Notes: generated from the letters alone by a model not told the origin. A stretch of DNA of 64,000 nucleotides from Tetracentron sinense (GCA_015143295.1 CM026564.1:15922416-15986415), one strand, 5' to 3'; shown: positions 11,403 to 23,401, counted from the first letter of the stretch. Program-made: numbers and translations.

Positions 11403-11490
11403 ACAAAAATTTCATCCTCGAAATTTAGACGCTACTTGCATTACAAACCAAAAAGAAAATTACAAGTCATATACAAACTTATGCAAAAAC

Positions 11491-14400
11491 TCATTCAAAT
11501 AATTCTGGGTACTTCGCTTTGACTTCGGCTTCACGCTCCCATGTAGCTTCTTCCCGAGCATGGTGTTGCCATTGCACAAGAACCAAAGGGATTGTCTTGT
11601 TGCGAAGCACTTGATCTCTCCGATCCAAAATCTGAACCGGCTTTTCAATCAAGGTGAGGTCCTCTCGAATCTCCAACGGTTCCAAGTCTATGACATTCGA
11701 AGGATCCGCAATGTACTTCTGAAGCATAGACACATGGAAAACGTTGTGAACTGCGGCCATGTGAGGTGGGAGAGCTACCCATAAGCAACCTCACCAACTC
11801 GTGTGATAATCTCAAAAGGCCCAACATACCGAGGACTGAGCTTGCCTCGCTTGCCAAATCTCATTATCCCTTTGCTAGGAGATACTTTCACAAAAACTTG
11901 ATCCCCTACTTGAAATTCCAAGTCCCTACGGCGCGTGTCTGCATAACTTTTCTGGCGATCTTGAGCGGCTTTCAGTCGATCCCGGATGATCTTAACTGTG
12001 TTTGCAGTTTGCTCAATCAACTCCAGACCAAGTACTTTCCTTTCTCCTACCTCATCCCAATAGAGAGGAGACCTACAACTTCGCCCATACAAGGCCTCAA
12101 ATGGTGCCATTTGGATACTCGTCTGATAGCTGTTATTATAGGCGAATTCAACCAAAGGCAAGTGCTCTTCCCAACTGCCTCTAAAATCCAACATACAAGC
12201 TCGAAGCATGTCTTCAATGACTTGGTTCACTCTCTCGGTTTGTCCATCCGTCTGTGGATGAAAAGCAGTGCTGAAATCAAGTCGGGAACCCATAGCCTCT
12301 TGGAAACTTTTCCAACATCTTGACGTGAATCTTGGATCCCGATCCGACACAATACTGATGGGCACTCCATGCAACCTCACCACTTCCTTGATGTACAAAG
12401 CGGCTAACTGACTAGAGTTGAAAGTAGTTCGATAGGGTAAGAAATGTGCGGACTTTGTCAGACGATCCACTACAACCCAAATCGCATCTAAGCCCCTTGC
12501 CGTTTTTGGCAAGCCAACTATGAAATCCATGGATATGTTCTCCCATTTCCACTCGGGAATAGGAAGAGAATGCAATAGACCGACGGGTCGCATGTATTCT
12601 GCTTTCACCTGTTGGCACACTAAGCACCGTGCTACATATTCTGCAACATCCCTCTTCATATTCTGCCACCAAAAGTGACTCTTGAGGTTCCGGTACATCT
12701 TCGTACCCCCTGGATACACAGTGTACTTTGCCCGGTGCGCTTCATCCATAATCTCCCTCCAAAGATCTGCATTGGCTGGGACACACAGTCTTCCCTTGAA
12801 TGTGATAGCACCTTGGCTAGTGAGAGAGAAGTCCTTACTACCCTTAGCAACTTCCTTGTCACAATAAGCCAACAATTCAGCATCCGTGGCTTGGTATTCT
12901 TGGATCAAATCTATAATGTATGGCCGAACCGTGACATTTGCCAACATAGGACTACGGACAGAGTCATTCACACTAATGTCCAGATTTGCCAAGTCTTCAA
13001 GTAGCTTCCATTCCTGCACTAACATGCATGCTAATAACCCCGGAGGTCTTCTACTCAAAGCATCAGCCACTACATTTGCTTTACCCGGGTGGTATTGAAT
13101 GGTACAATCATAGTCTTTCAAAAATTCCATCCAACGCCGTTGCCTTAGATTCAGCTCCTTTTGGGAAAAGAGATACTTGAGACTCTTCTGATCGGTAAAC
13201 ACATAGAACTCCACCCCATAAAGGTAATGACGCCAAATCTTAAGTGCAAACACGACCGCTGCAAGCTCCAAGTCGTGCGTGGGATAATTCTTCTCATGCT
13301 CCTTTAATTACCTTGATGCATAGACAATGACTTTCTTTTGCTGCATGAGTACACACCCAAGTCCAATGTGTGAGGCATCACTATACACCTCATACCCATA
13401 AGGTCCAGATGGCACAGTAAGGACAGGGGCTGTAGTAAGCCTCTTCTTCAGTTCCGTGAAAATGATCTCCCACTTATCACTCCATACAAACTTGGCGTTC
13501 TTTCTTTTCAGGTAAGTGAGCGGTGCTGCAAGGCTTGAGAAACCCTCTATGAATCTCCTGTAGTAGCCTGCCAGCCCAAGAAAACTACGTATCTCTGTGA
13601 CACTCTTGGGCCTTGCCCAACTCATAACAGCCTCTATCTTCTTTGGATCTATCGATATGCCTTCCGCGGAAACAACGTGGCCTAGAAATGCCACCTCTTC
13701 GAACCAAAACTCACACTTGCTAAGTTTGGCATATAGCTTGTGCTCTCTTAGCGTTTCCAAAGCAAGGCGTAGATCGCGTGTATGATCTTCCCGTGTCTGC
13801 GAATAGACCAAAATGTCATCAACAAATACAATCACGCACCTATCAAGATATGGCCGGAACACCCGGTTCATCAAATCCATAATGGCTGCCGGCGCGTTCG
13901 TGAGACCAAAAGGCATCACCAAGAACTCGTAGTGCCCATATCGAGTCCTGAAAGCAGTTTTGGGAACATCTTCCACCTTAATCTTCAACTGGTGATAACC
14001 CGATCAAAGATCTATCTTCGAGAAAAATCTCGCTCCCTTCAACTGATCGAACAAGTCATCAATCCTAGGCAAGGGATACCTATTCTTTATAGTGACTTTG
14101 TTCATTTGCCGGTAATCGACGCACATCCGCATCGAGCCATCTTTCTTCTTAACAAACAACACCGGGGCACCCCACGGTGAGACACTTGGTCGAATGAAGC
14201 CAAGGCCTTGCAATTCCTCCAACTGGGTCTTCAACTCCTTGAGTTTAATAGGGGCCATTCCATATGGAGCCCTGAAAACAGGAGCTGTGCCTGGTGCAAG
14301 CTCGATCACAAACTCAATCTCCCTATATGGAGGCAATCCCGACAACTCCTCTGGAAATACATCCAGGAATTCACTCACAACCGGAATAGTCGATGAGTCC

Positions 14401-14815
14401 TTTGCTTCGGGGTTAGCTAAGCTCAACGCCGCAAAATGAGTAATATCTCTACTTTTCAACCCACGAAAGTGGAATGGTTTTCCTTCTACTGACTTGAAGA
14501 GTACCATTTTCTCAAAGCAAGCTACATGCCCGTGATGTGCCGCTAACCAATCCATTCCCAATATCACGTCAAAGTCTTAGAATCCAAGAACTATTAGATC
14601 GATGGCCAACTCGTCGCATCCCACTTGAACCACACTATTTCGACACACTTTGTTTGTCAACACTGTTTTGCCGAGAGGAGTCGAAATGGCTAACTCCGGC
14701 TCTAGCTGACTAGGCTCCACAGAAAAGCCTTCTGAAAAGCTCGGCGAGACAAACGAATGAGTAGACCAGGTATCAATCAATACTCTAGCCAAACATTCAT
14801 TAACTAGTAGGGTTC
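11491..14815 (-). pseudogene. pol: Element A pol: protease, RT, RNase H, integrase, chromodomain (broken)
   Basis: Domains run right to left. The protease at 14780-14560 has DTWSTHS instead of DTGSTHS: the catalytic-loop glycine is tryptophan (TGG, 14766-14768). The RT follows with [18 protein letters not shown] and FVDDI (13826-13815), then RNase H with [11 protein letters not shown]. The integrase (about 12850-11960) has [21 protein letters not shown] and DGQTERVNQ, so D, D and E are present. The chromodomain-like end reads WQHHAREEATWEREAEV. Breaks are TAA 14577-14579, TGA 14004-14006, TAA 13308-13310 and a 1-bp deletion near 11776, judged against element B. Confidence 0.93.
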
Positions 14816-14956
14816 CTGAAATTTCAACTAGCTACATCAATCCATGCATCACATCATATGTATATAGGTAGATAGATATATAGCACGCCACATACATACA
14901 CAAGGAATAAGGCATAACATGAAATCGCGGTTAAAAGAATAACTCTAAACGCGTAC
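14816..14956 (-). other. Candidate gag-pol intron of element A (141 bp)
   Basis: On the element strand the gag frame reaches GTGGTGCAAG, then GTACGC opens the intron at 14956, and AATTTCAG closes it at 14816 before GAACCCTACTAG. Joining CAA-G to GA-ACC gives Q-G-T and leads straight into the protease, in phase 1. Read through, the frame hits TAA after QGTRLELFF. A YTNAY-like branch sequence (TTGAT) lies about 25 nt before the acceptor. Splicing is inferred from sequence only. Confidence 0.65.
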
Positions 14957-16203
14957 CTTGCACCACATCATCAGATGCAAGTGCATCACCCTCTATCAAG
15001 GCAAAAACTTGCCCCTGGTTCGCCTGGCGAGGTGGAGGTGTAGACCGGGTAGTCTGGGATGACGCCTGGTATGATCCTGCTAGGCGTGCTGGTGGCCTAA
15101 TCCCCTGAGACTGGCCTGGTAAATGCCGGGTAGGGCAATCCTTGATCACGTGGCCCTGGCGACCACAGTGAAAACATCCACCCGATGCTCTTAGGCAATC
15201 CCCTGCTGGGTGCCTTCGGCCGCATGAAGGGCAGGCCTCGTGTGTGCGGGTAGGAGGGGCCTGAGGTGGAGCATATCTCGCCACCTGAGGTGCAACTGGC
15301 CGTGGGGCCGGGAGGGCCTGAGGTCGAGGTGCCTGTGGTACATACTGCCGTGGTGCTGGAGGCGCATAAGTCAGCCTCATCAGTGGTGCTGGCCATGTAT
15401 ACTGATAAGGGCCGGTACGAGCCCGCCTCTCTAGAGCTGCTGAACTACTAGATTGGCCTCTCGTCAATTCCCTCTTCTTGGACACCGCCTCAGAGTTGGT
15501 CTCAACCAACAAGGCTTTATCCACCACTTCAGCGTAAGTAGCGTGCCTAAAGACCGATACTTTCCCCATGATGACATCCTTGAGTCCTTGCTCAAACCTC
15601 CTCGCCTTCATTGCCTCTGTGGCAATCATATGTGTCGCGAAGCGTGATAGCTCCGAGAACTTGGCCTCATAAGCGGCCACAGACATCGAACCTTGCTCAA
15701 GGTTGATGAATTCTCTCTTTCCTTTCCCGAGCTCCAACCGGGAAATACTTCTTATAGAACGTATCCTTAAACTCCTCCCAAGTCCACGGTTGACCTTGCA
15801 TGGTCAAGTCCTGTGTCCTCAATGCGGACAACCACCAATGGTGGGCTTCACCTTCTAGCATGAAAACTGCCCATGCTACTTTCTCTTCCTCTGTAGGAGA
15901 GAGCACCACAAATATCTTCTCAACCTGGAGGATCCAAGCCTCCGCAGTAAGAGGGTCCACACTCGCATGGAAGGATGGAGGCCTCAATCTCCGGAATGCC
16001 TCAACTCTAGCTGTACGATGTACTGGAGCTCCAAGCGGTGGAGTAGGTGCCGCTGATGCCGGTATAGTTTGCCAAGCTGCCAGGATGGCGAGTGTCTCAA
16101 CAATAGAGCCTAAGACCTGAGAGAGGTCCGGTTGCTCATCCTCATCCTGTGAAGAAGAGGAAGCTCTGGTATGTGGCCCACGACCCCGTGTGTTCTGTCT
16201 CAT
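14957..16203 (-). pseudogene. gag: Element A gag (one frameshift)
   Basis: ATG at 16203 opens MRQNTRGRGPHTRASSSS, as in B and C. The Gag core contains KVAWAVFMLEGEAHHWW and WEEFKDTFYKKYFP, then GSMSVAAYEAKFSELSRF. A 2-bp loss in a GA run near 15727, compared with B, moves the frame. The same shortened run is present in element C. Two zinc-binding motifs follow, CPSCGRRHPAGDC and CFHCGRQGHVIKDC (about 15240-15135), the second a classical CCHC knuckle. Confidence 0.9.
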
Positions 16204-16542
16204 GACTAAAGTCCTGAGAATAATAACACCACATGAGTCTAACTTGAAACCATAGTTTATTTCAATGCCATTTCACAATAATTCAATTTGTATTAGTTGT
16301 ATAATACTAATATACATCACATCAAGTCGTCAGAGTATTCATCACATTATACTTATACTTTAGTGTTCTAGCATACCTAGGACCCGTACTTGGTTAAAGC
16401 AACCATTTTAGACTAAGACTAAAGTTTAGTCTTACACTTGGAACCAGACTCGCTCCCGACTTCCTTCCTTCCAAACTTGTTTCCTAACATATGCTCTTGT
16501 CAAGCCGTGGTATAAGATTCTAAGTGACCCTAGAGACCTAAA
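16204..16542 (-). other. Leader between primer site and gag, element A
   Basis: About 340 bp, A+T rich, with no ORF. It is homologous to the leaders of B (24651-24989) and C (55055-55390). Confidence 0.75.
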
Positions 16543-16560
16543 GCCTAAGCTCTGATACCA
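16543..16560 (-). promoter_or_regulatory. Primer binding site of element A (initiator tRNA-Met)
   Basis: The minus strand reads TGGTATCAGAGCTTAGGC, four bases inside the LTR. The first 12 bases complement the 3' end of plant initiator tRNA-Met. Confidence 0.93.
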
Positions 16561-16866
16561 CTTCTGTCGCAACCCAAAACCCACCCTAGGAGTTAGAGTG
16601 AATCGTGGATGACTAAATCATGACTTACATGACTTGCCTGACGAACCACCTGCAAAACACCCACAGAGCATATACAATAGAGGATAACAGTGGAAGCATA
16701 ACTATAAGACACAGCGGAAGTCTAACAAACCTCTAAGTATATACACATGGTCCAAGTTTTAATACAAAGAAATCAAAACAAAGAAAGTGCGGATATGCCC
16801 GCCAAAATACATGGATATAATCACTCATGCTCACCCACAGCTAATCCACTCAGAATCTAACACCAC

Positions 16867-16986
16867 CTATTGATAACCCTCTACGGGAGGTTCCTCCAAA
16901 GGCTCCTCGACGTACTCCTCCTCCACCCATGGACCAGGAGCACAAACATCAAATGGAGCAGCAGCTCCCTCAGAACCTACCGGCAT
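16867..16986 (-). CDS. Conserved 39-aa acidic ORF in LTR (element A, 5' LTR)
   Basis: Starts MPVGSEG and keeps APFDVCAPG, PWVEEEYVEEP and EGYQ with no stop. The LTR here is the transcription-driving 5' copy. Confidence 0.5.
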   Translation of the reverse strand: MPVGSEGAAAPFDVCAPGPWVEEEYVEEPLEEPPVEGYQ

Positions 16987-17299
16987 AAGAAGTATGGCTG
17001 AGCATGGAATACTCAGCGGGTACTAAATACTAACCAACAGTTATAGCGAGAGATAGCAATGCATACCCAGGAAACAATATAGATATATATGAATCAGGAA
17101 TAGTTAATATCATACAAAGAAATAAGGAAATTCATAATCATGCTTGCAGTTCATGAAAAGCCGATAAAATCCTTGAAAAACACCATGTACTTGACTTGAC
17201 TTAAAATACCCTTCGCGTAATTGGGAACTTATTTACCGTGTCATGCTTGTCATGCTTGTATCATGCTTGCTTATTTGGAATTTAAACATGTTCACATGC

Positions 17300-17547
17300 C
17301 TAGTTGCCGTTCATAGCCCATCGCAACTAGTATCCTATATGATGAATGATATGCCTAGTTACCGTTCATAGTCCGTCGCAACTAGTGTCCTATATGCTGA
17401 ATGATATGCCTAGTTGCCGTTCATAGCCCGTCGCAACTAGCATCCATGCGAAATGTGTATGCCTAGTTGCCGTTCATAACCCGTCGCAACTAGCATCCAT
17501 GCGAAATGTGTATGCCTAGTTGCCGTTCATAGCCCGTCGCAACTAGC
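17300..17547 (-). repeat. Hairpin tandem repeats, 5 units (A 5' LTR)
   Basis: The same CTAGTTGC/GCAACTAG hairpin unit as at 9832-10027, with one unit more. LTRs are identical at integration, so one LTR gained or lost a unit afterwards. Confidence 0.85.
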
Positions 17548-17925
17548 ATCCATGCCTGTCATGCCATGCCTTGAGTGTCATGAGATGCTATGCCATGCGT
17601 GTAATGCTATGCCATGCCATGCGTGTCACGACCCAAAACCCACCCTAGGAGTTAGAGTGAATCATGGATGACTAAATCATGACTTACATGACTTGCTTGA
17701 CAAACCACCTGCAAAACACCCACAGAGCATATACAATAGAGGATAACAGCGGAAGCATAACTATAAGACACAGCGGAAGTCTAACAAACCTCTAAGTATA
17801 TACACATGGTCCAAGTTTTAATACAAAGAAATCAAAACAAAGAAAGTGCGGACATGCCCGCCAAAATACATGGATATAATCACTCATGCTCACCCACAGC
17901 TAATCCACTCAGAATCTAACACCAC

Positions 17926-18045
17926 CTACTGATAACCCTCTACGGGAGGTTCCTCCAAAGGTTCCTCGACGTACTCCTCCTCCACCCATGGACCAGGAGC
18001 ACAAACATCAAATGGAGCAGTAGCTCCCTCAGAACTTGCAGACAT
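17926..18045 (-). CDS. Conserved 39-aa acidic ORF in LTR (element B, 3' LTR)
   Basis: The peptide starts MSASSEG and carries APFDVCAPGPWVEEEYVEEP and ends EGYQ-TAG. It is intact, and its length is identical to the copies in A and C. Confidence 0.5.
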   Translation of the reverse strand: MSASSEGATAPFDVCAPGPWVEEEYVEEPLEEPPVEGYQ

Positions 18046-18330
18046 AAGAAGTACGGTTGAGCATGGAATACTCAGCGGGTACTAAATACTAACCAATAGT
18101 CATAGCATGAGGTAGCAATGCACACACATATATATATATATAAAATAAGAACAGTTCATATCATACAAGGAAGTAAAGCAGTTTGTAATCATGCTTGCAT
18201 TCAGAAAAGCCGATAAAACCCTTGAAAACCTTGTGCACTTGACTTAATTGGAAATACCATTTCCGTGCTTAAAACTTGTCATGTTTGTCTTATCTTGTCA
18301 TATCATGCGTGTCATGCCATGTCATGCTTG

Positions 18331-18566
18331 CTTGGAAAGTAAACTACTTGTGAGGGAAGGGAGACCCTTCTTCCTAGAATGCTTATGCTTGTCAGGCCAT
18401 GTCTTGTCATGCTTGCTTGGAAGAGTAAACTACTTGTGAGGGAAGGGAGACCCTTCTTCCTAGAATGCTTATGCTTGTCATGCCATGTCTTGTCATGCTT
18501 GCTTGGAAGAGTAAACTACTTGTGAGGGAAGGGAGACCCTTCTTCCTAGAATGCTTATGCTTGTCA
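18331..18566 (-). repeat. Hairpin tandem repeats, 3 units (B 3' LTR)
   Basis: About 88-bp units containing GGAAGGGAGACCCTTCTTCC, with GAAGGG and CCCTTC arms, and TTGTCATGCC-type spacers. They occupy the same LTR location as the unrelated-looking hairpins of A. Confidence 0.85.
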
Positions 18567-19458
18567 TGCCATGAACGAGGTAAAACATATCGTAAGATAT
18601 GCCCCACCTCTAAACCGTATTCTTGAAAACACCGATAAAACATGCCATGCGTTCGTGCTCGTGAAATCGTGTGCATACTTGCATTTGGAATTAAATATGG
18701 CAAATTTGGGGTAATTCACAAAGCATAACGTATAACAATTTAAGTGAGTAATAATCTACACCTTTTAAGAAATGTAAGAAGCACACTATCATGAACCCTA
18801 ATAAATTTCAAGAGTAATTAAGCATGAGTTCCCTTAATTTATCATTTATTTTGTTCACCTTGGCATTTCATCAAACATAGGGTGTGTTCATTATTCACTT
18901 AAACCTAGATCATGCTTTTCTAGGTGGGTTATAATCACATCACACTTGTATGTTCATTATTAGTACAATGCCCTTTCCCATTCATTCATCACATCATCCA
19001 CACGGCATCCATTGGCCAACTTCCACCTCCATTCACCATTCATACCACCAATCTCATAACACATATATAAGTGAAGGAAAACAAGAAGAAATAAAGGAAA
19101 AGAGAAGCTATAACTAGGTGGGTAGCAAAGAGTACCGACCTTGATCAAGTGAGGAAGAAATCCCCTTTCCAAAACGACCGTGTAGCTGCTGCCCTAGCTT
19201 GGAGAACGCTCTCCACGAGTGCTTGAGCCGAGATCTTGGGGAAGAGCCGAGCTTGAAGTGATCTAGGGTCTCAAACCCCTTTGATTTCTCTTCCAAAGAC
19301 AAGCCCTAGGTTGGAATCGCCTTCTCCCCTTTCTCCTATTCTCTCAACTCTCTAAGTGTTGAATGATGCCCTAAAGGCTCGGGCAAGACTCTTAAGGTAA
19401 GAGTGAACCGACCAAAAGACCATAATACCCTTACTGAAATTTCTGCAAAAATGCGAGT

Positions 19459-19623
19459 ACCGAGCGATCGGTATTAATGACCGATCGATCGGTTGCCTAC
19501 CGAGCGATCGGTGCCTTGACCGAGCTCTCGGTCAAACTTTAACTCTCTGGAAAATTTCCCCATACAAAATTTTGCACCAGTCAATAGCCTCCGATCGATC
19601 GCTCCATGGACCGAGCGATCGGT
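19459..19623 (-). promoter_or_regulatory. ACCGA-N4-TCGGT palindrome array (B 3' LTR)
   Basis: Includes ACCGAGCGATCGGT, ACCGATCGATCGGT and ACCGAGCTCTCGGT at roughly 20-bp spacing. The central four bases vary while the arms stay. Confidence 0.7.
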
Positions 19624-19834
19624 TGCCTACATGTCCAAACTGTTTTGGCCATATCTTTTTACTCGCTCGTCCGATTTTGACGATTCAACTTGCGTTGGGT
19701 TCGTAGCTCGAAAATGAACATTTCGGACGTTCGGAATTTCCAATTTCTTTCTTAATTATTAATTACACCTCTTTAAAGGCAAAATGGCAATGAAAGTGTC
19801 ATGCATTAAATGTGAAAAGGTCCGGGGCTCTACA

Positions 19835-19847
19835 TCCTCCCCCCCTT
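19835..19847 (-). promoter_or_regulatory. Polypurine tract of element B
   Basis: TCCTCCCCCCCTT on the + strand directly beside the 3' LTR; purine-only on the element strand. Confidence 0.85.
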
Positions 19848-19935
19848 ACAAAAATTTCGTCCTCGAAATTTGGACGCTACTTGCATTAGAAACCAAAAAG
19901 AAAATTACAAGTCATATACAAACTTATACAAAAAC

Positions 19936-22900
19936 TCATTCAATTAATTCTGGGTACTTCGCTTTGACTTCGGCTTCACGCTCCCATGTAGCTTCTTCCC
20001 GAGCATGGTGTTGCCATTGCACAAGAACCAAAGGGATTTTCTTGTTGCGAACCACTTGATCTCTTCGATCCAAAATCTGAACCGACTTTTCAATCAAGGT
20101 GAGGTCCTCTCGAATCTCCAACGGTTCCAAGTCTATGACATGCGAAGGATCCGCAATGTACTTCCGAAGCATAGACACATGGAAGACGTTGTGAACTGCA
20201 GCCATGTGAGGTGGGAGAGCTACCATGTAAGCAACCTCACCAACTCGCGTGATAATCTCAAAAGGCCCAACATACCGAGGACTGAGCTTGCCTCGCTTGC
20301 CAAATCTCATAATCCCTTTGCTAGGAGATACTTTCACAAAAACTTGATCCCCTACTTGAAATTCCAAGTCCCTACGGCGCATGTCCGCATAACTTTTCTA
20401 GCGATCTTGAGCGGCTTTCAACCGATCCCGGATGGTCTTAACTGTGTTTGCAGTTTGCTCAATCAACTCCGGACCAAGTACTTTCCTCTCTCCTACCTCA
20501 TCCCAATAGAGAGGAGACCTACAACTTCTCCCATACAAGGCCTCAAATGGTGCCATTTGGATACTTGCCTGATAGCTGTTATTATAGGCGAATTCAACCA
20601 AAGGCAAGTGCTCTTCCCAACTGCCTCTGAAATCCAACATACAAGCCCGAAGCATGTCTTCTATAACTTGGTTCACCCTCTCAGTTTGTCCATCCGTCTG
20701 TGGATGAAAAGCAGTGCTGAAATCAAGTCGGGACCCCATAGCTTCCTGAAAGCTTTTCCAGAATCGTGATGTGAATCTTGGATCCCGATCCGAAACAATA
20801 CTGACAGGCACTCCGTGCAACCTCACCACTTCCTTGATGTATAGAGCGGCCAACTGGCTAGAGTTGAAAGTAGTTCGGTAAGGTAGGAAGTGCGCAGACT
20901 TCGTCAGACAGTATACTACAACCCAAATTACATCTGAGCCCTTTGCCCTTTTTGGCAAGCCAACTATGAAATCCATGGATATGTTCTCCCATTTCCACTC
21001 GGGAATAGGAAGAGAATGCAATAGACCGGCGGGTCGCATGTGTTCTACTTTCACCTGTTGGCACACTAAGCACCGTGCCACATATTCTGCAACATCCCTC
21101 TTCATATTCCGCCACCAAAAGTGACTCTTGAGATTCTGGTACATCTTTGTACCCCCTGGATGCACAGTGTACTTTGCCCGGTGGGCTTCATCCATAATCT
21201 CCCTCCGAAGATCTGCATTGGCTGGGATACACACCCTTCCCTTGAATGTGATAGCACCTTGGCTAGTGAGAGAGAAGTCCTCACTACCCTTAGCAACTTC
21301 CTTGTCCCGATAAGCCAACAATTCAGCATCCGTGGCTTGGTATTCTTGGATCAAATCTATAATGTATGGCCGAACCGTGACATTTGCCAAGATAGGACTA
21401 CGGACAGAGTCATTCACACTAATGTCCAGATTTGCCAAGTCTTCAAGTAGCTTCCATTCCTGCACTAACATGCATGCTAATAACCCCAAAGGTCTTCTCC
21501 TCAAAGCATCAGCCACTACATTTGCTTTACCCGGGTGGTATTGAATGGTATAATCATAGTCTTTCAAAAATTCCATCCAACGCCGTTGCCTTAGATTCAG
21601 CTCCTTTTGGGAAAAGAGATACTTGAGACTCTTGTGATCGGTGAACACATAGAACTCCACCCCATAAAGGTAATGACGCCAAATCTTAAGTGCAAACACG
21701 ACCGTCGGAAGCTCCAAGTCGTGCGTGGGATAATTCTTCTCATGCTCCTTCAATTGCCTTGATGCATAGGCAATGACTTTCTTGTGCTGCATGAGTACAC
21801 ACCCAAGTCCAACGTGTGAGGCATCACTATACACCTCATACCCATAAGGTCCAGATGGCACAGTAAGGACAGGGGCTGTAGTAAGCCTCTTTTTCAGTTC
21901 CGTGAAACTGATCTCACACTTATCACTCAATACAAACTTGGTGTTCTTCCTTGTCAGGTAAGTGAGCGGTGCTGCAAGGGTAGAGAAACCCTCTACGAAT
22001 CTCCTGTAGTAGCCTACCAACCCAAGAAAGCTGCGTATCTCGGTAACACTCTTGGGCCTCGCCCAACTCATAACTGCTTCGATCTTCTTTGGATCTACCG
22101 AGATACCTTCTACAGAAACAACGTGGCATAGGAATGCCACCTCTTCCAACCAAAACTCACACTTGCTAAGTTTGGCATATAGCTTGTGCTCTCTTAGCAT
22201 TTCCAAAGCAAGGCGTAGGTCGCGCGTGTGATCTTCCCGTGTCTGGGAATAGACCAAAATGTCATCAACAAATACAATCACGCACCTATCAAGATATGGC
22301 CGGAACACCCGGTTCATCAAATCCATAAAGGCTGTCGGCGCGTTCGTGAGTCCAAAAAGCATCACCAAGAACTCGTAGTGTCCATACCGAGTCCTGAAAG
22401 CAGTTTTGGGAACATCTTCCACCTTAATCTTCAACTGGTGATAACCCGATCGAAGGTCTATCTTTGAGAAAAATCTCACTCCCTTCAACTGATCAAACAA
22501 ATCATCAATTCTAGGCAATGGATACCTATTCTTTATAGTGACCTTGTTCAATTGCCGGTAATCGACGCACATCCGCATCGAACCATCTTTCTTCTTAACA
22601 AACAACACCGGGGCACCCCACGGTGAGACACTTGGTCGAATGAAACCAAGGCCTTGTAATTCCTCCAACTGAGTCTTCAACTCCTTGAGTTCTACCGGGG
22701 CCATTCTATACGGAGCCCGAGAGATGGGAGCTGTGCCTGGTGCAAGCTCAATCTCAAACTCAATCTCCCTGTCTGGAGGTAATCCTGGCAACTCTTCTGG
22801 AAATACATCCAGGAATTCACTCACAACCAGAATAGTCAATGAGTCCTTTGCCTCGGGGTTAGTTAAGCTCAACGCCGCAAAACGAGCAATATCTATACTT

Positions 22901-23261
22901 TTCAACCCGCGGAAGTGGAATGGTTTTCCTTCTACTGGCTTGAAGAGTACCATTTTCTCAAAGCAAGCTACATGCCCATGATGTGCTGCTAACCAATCCA
23001 TTCCCAATATAACATCAAAGTCTTGGAATCCCAGGACGATGAGATCAACCGCCAACTCGTGGCTTCCAACTTGGACCACACTATTTCTATACACTTTATC
23101 TGCCAATACTGTTTTGCCGAGAGGAGTCGAAATGGCTAACTCCGGTTCTAGCTGACTTGGCTCTACAGAAAAGCCTTCTGAAAAACTCGGCAAGACAAAT
23201 GAATGAGTAGACCCGGTATCAATCAACACTCGAGCCAAATACTCATTGACTAGTAGGGTTC
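19936..23261 (-). pseudogene. pol: Element B pol: protease, RT, RNase H, integrase, chromodomain (one stop)
   Basis: The frame runs from the intron acceptor at 23261 to a stop at 19936, broken only by TAG at 20400-20398 (DR-stop-KSYAD). The protease is DTGSTHSF (about 23220-23200). The RT has [28 protein letters not shown] and FVDDI (22272-22261). RNase H has [11 protein letters not shown]. The integrase has [22 protein letters not shown] and DGQTERVNQ, so the catalytic D, D and E are kept. After the stop come the [11 protein letters not shown] segment and a chromodomain-like tail, LVLVQWQHHAREEATWERE (about 19985), which in chromoviruses guides integration to heterochromatin. Confidence 0.93.
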
Positions 23262-23401
23262 CTGAAATTTTGACTAGCGGAGTTAATCCATGCATCAACA
23301 GTGTATACATATAGGTATATATACATATAGAACATGCCAAGTACGTACACAGAGAATAGAGCATAACATAATAATCACGAATAAAGACTCTAACTGCGTA
23401 C
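23262..23401 (-). other. Candidate gag-pol intron of element B (140 bp)
   Basis: The donor is CAAG/GTACGC (intron base 1 at 23401) and the acceptor AATTTCAG/GAACCC (last base 23262). The length is 3n+2, so unspliced RNA cannot continue into pol in frame; it would add about 36 codons and stop at TGA in the intron. Splicing joins CAA-G/GA-ACC as Q-G-T and gives [11 protein letters not shown], directly before the protease. TTAAC is a possible branch site. Predicted from sequence and comparison with A and C. Confidence 0.7.

Larger units (their letters stand above)
16565..17623 (-). repeat. 5' LTR of element A, part 1 (interrupted by B)
   Basis: It starts TGTCGCAACCC and matches the left LTR of A up to a CATGCG-rich stretch. 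It stops at 17623, where B is inserted after ATGCG (17619-17623), and continues at 27125. Confidence 0.93.
17624..19834 (-). repeat. 3' LTR of element B
   Basis: 2211 bp, starting TGTCACGACCC and ending GGGGCTCTACA on the + strand. It is about 98 bp longer than the other LTR, mainly from one extra hairpin repeat unit. Confidence 0.95.

Noticed and set aside
11766..12323. Long + strand frames opposite the pol genes of A, B and C (for example 11766-12323 and 20005-20769)
   Set aside because: They mirror the antisense of conserved integrase coding sequence, recur only because pol is conserved, and show no motif of their own.
18248..18703. Frames over the B hairpin repeats (both strands)
   Set aside because: They consist of the repeated unit read through and change length with unit number between the two LTRs.
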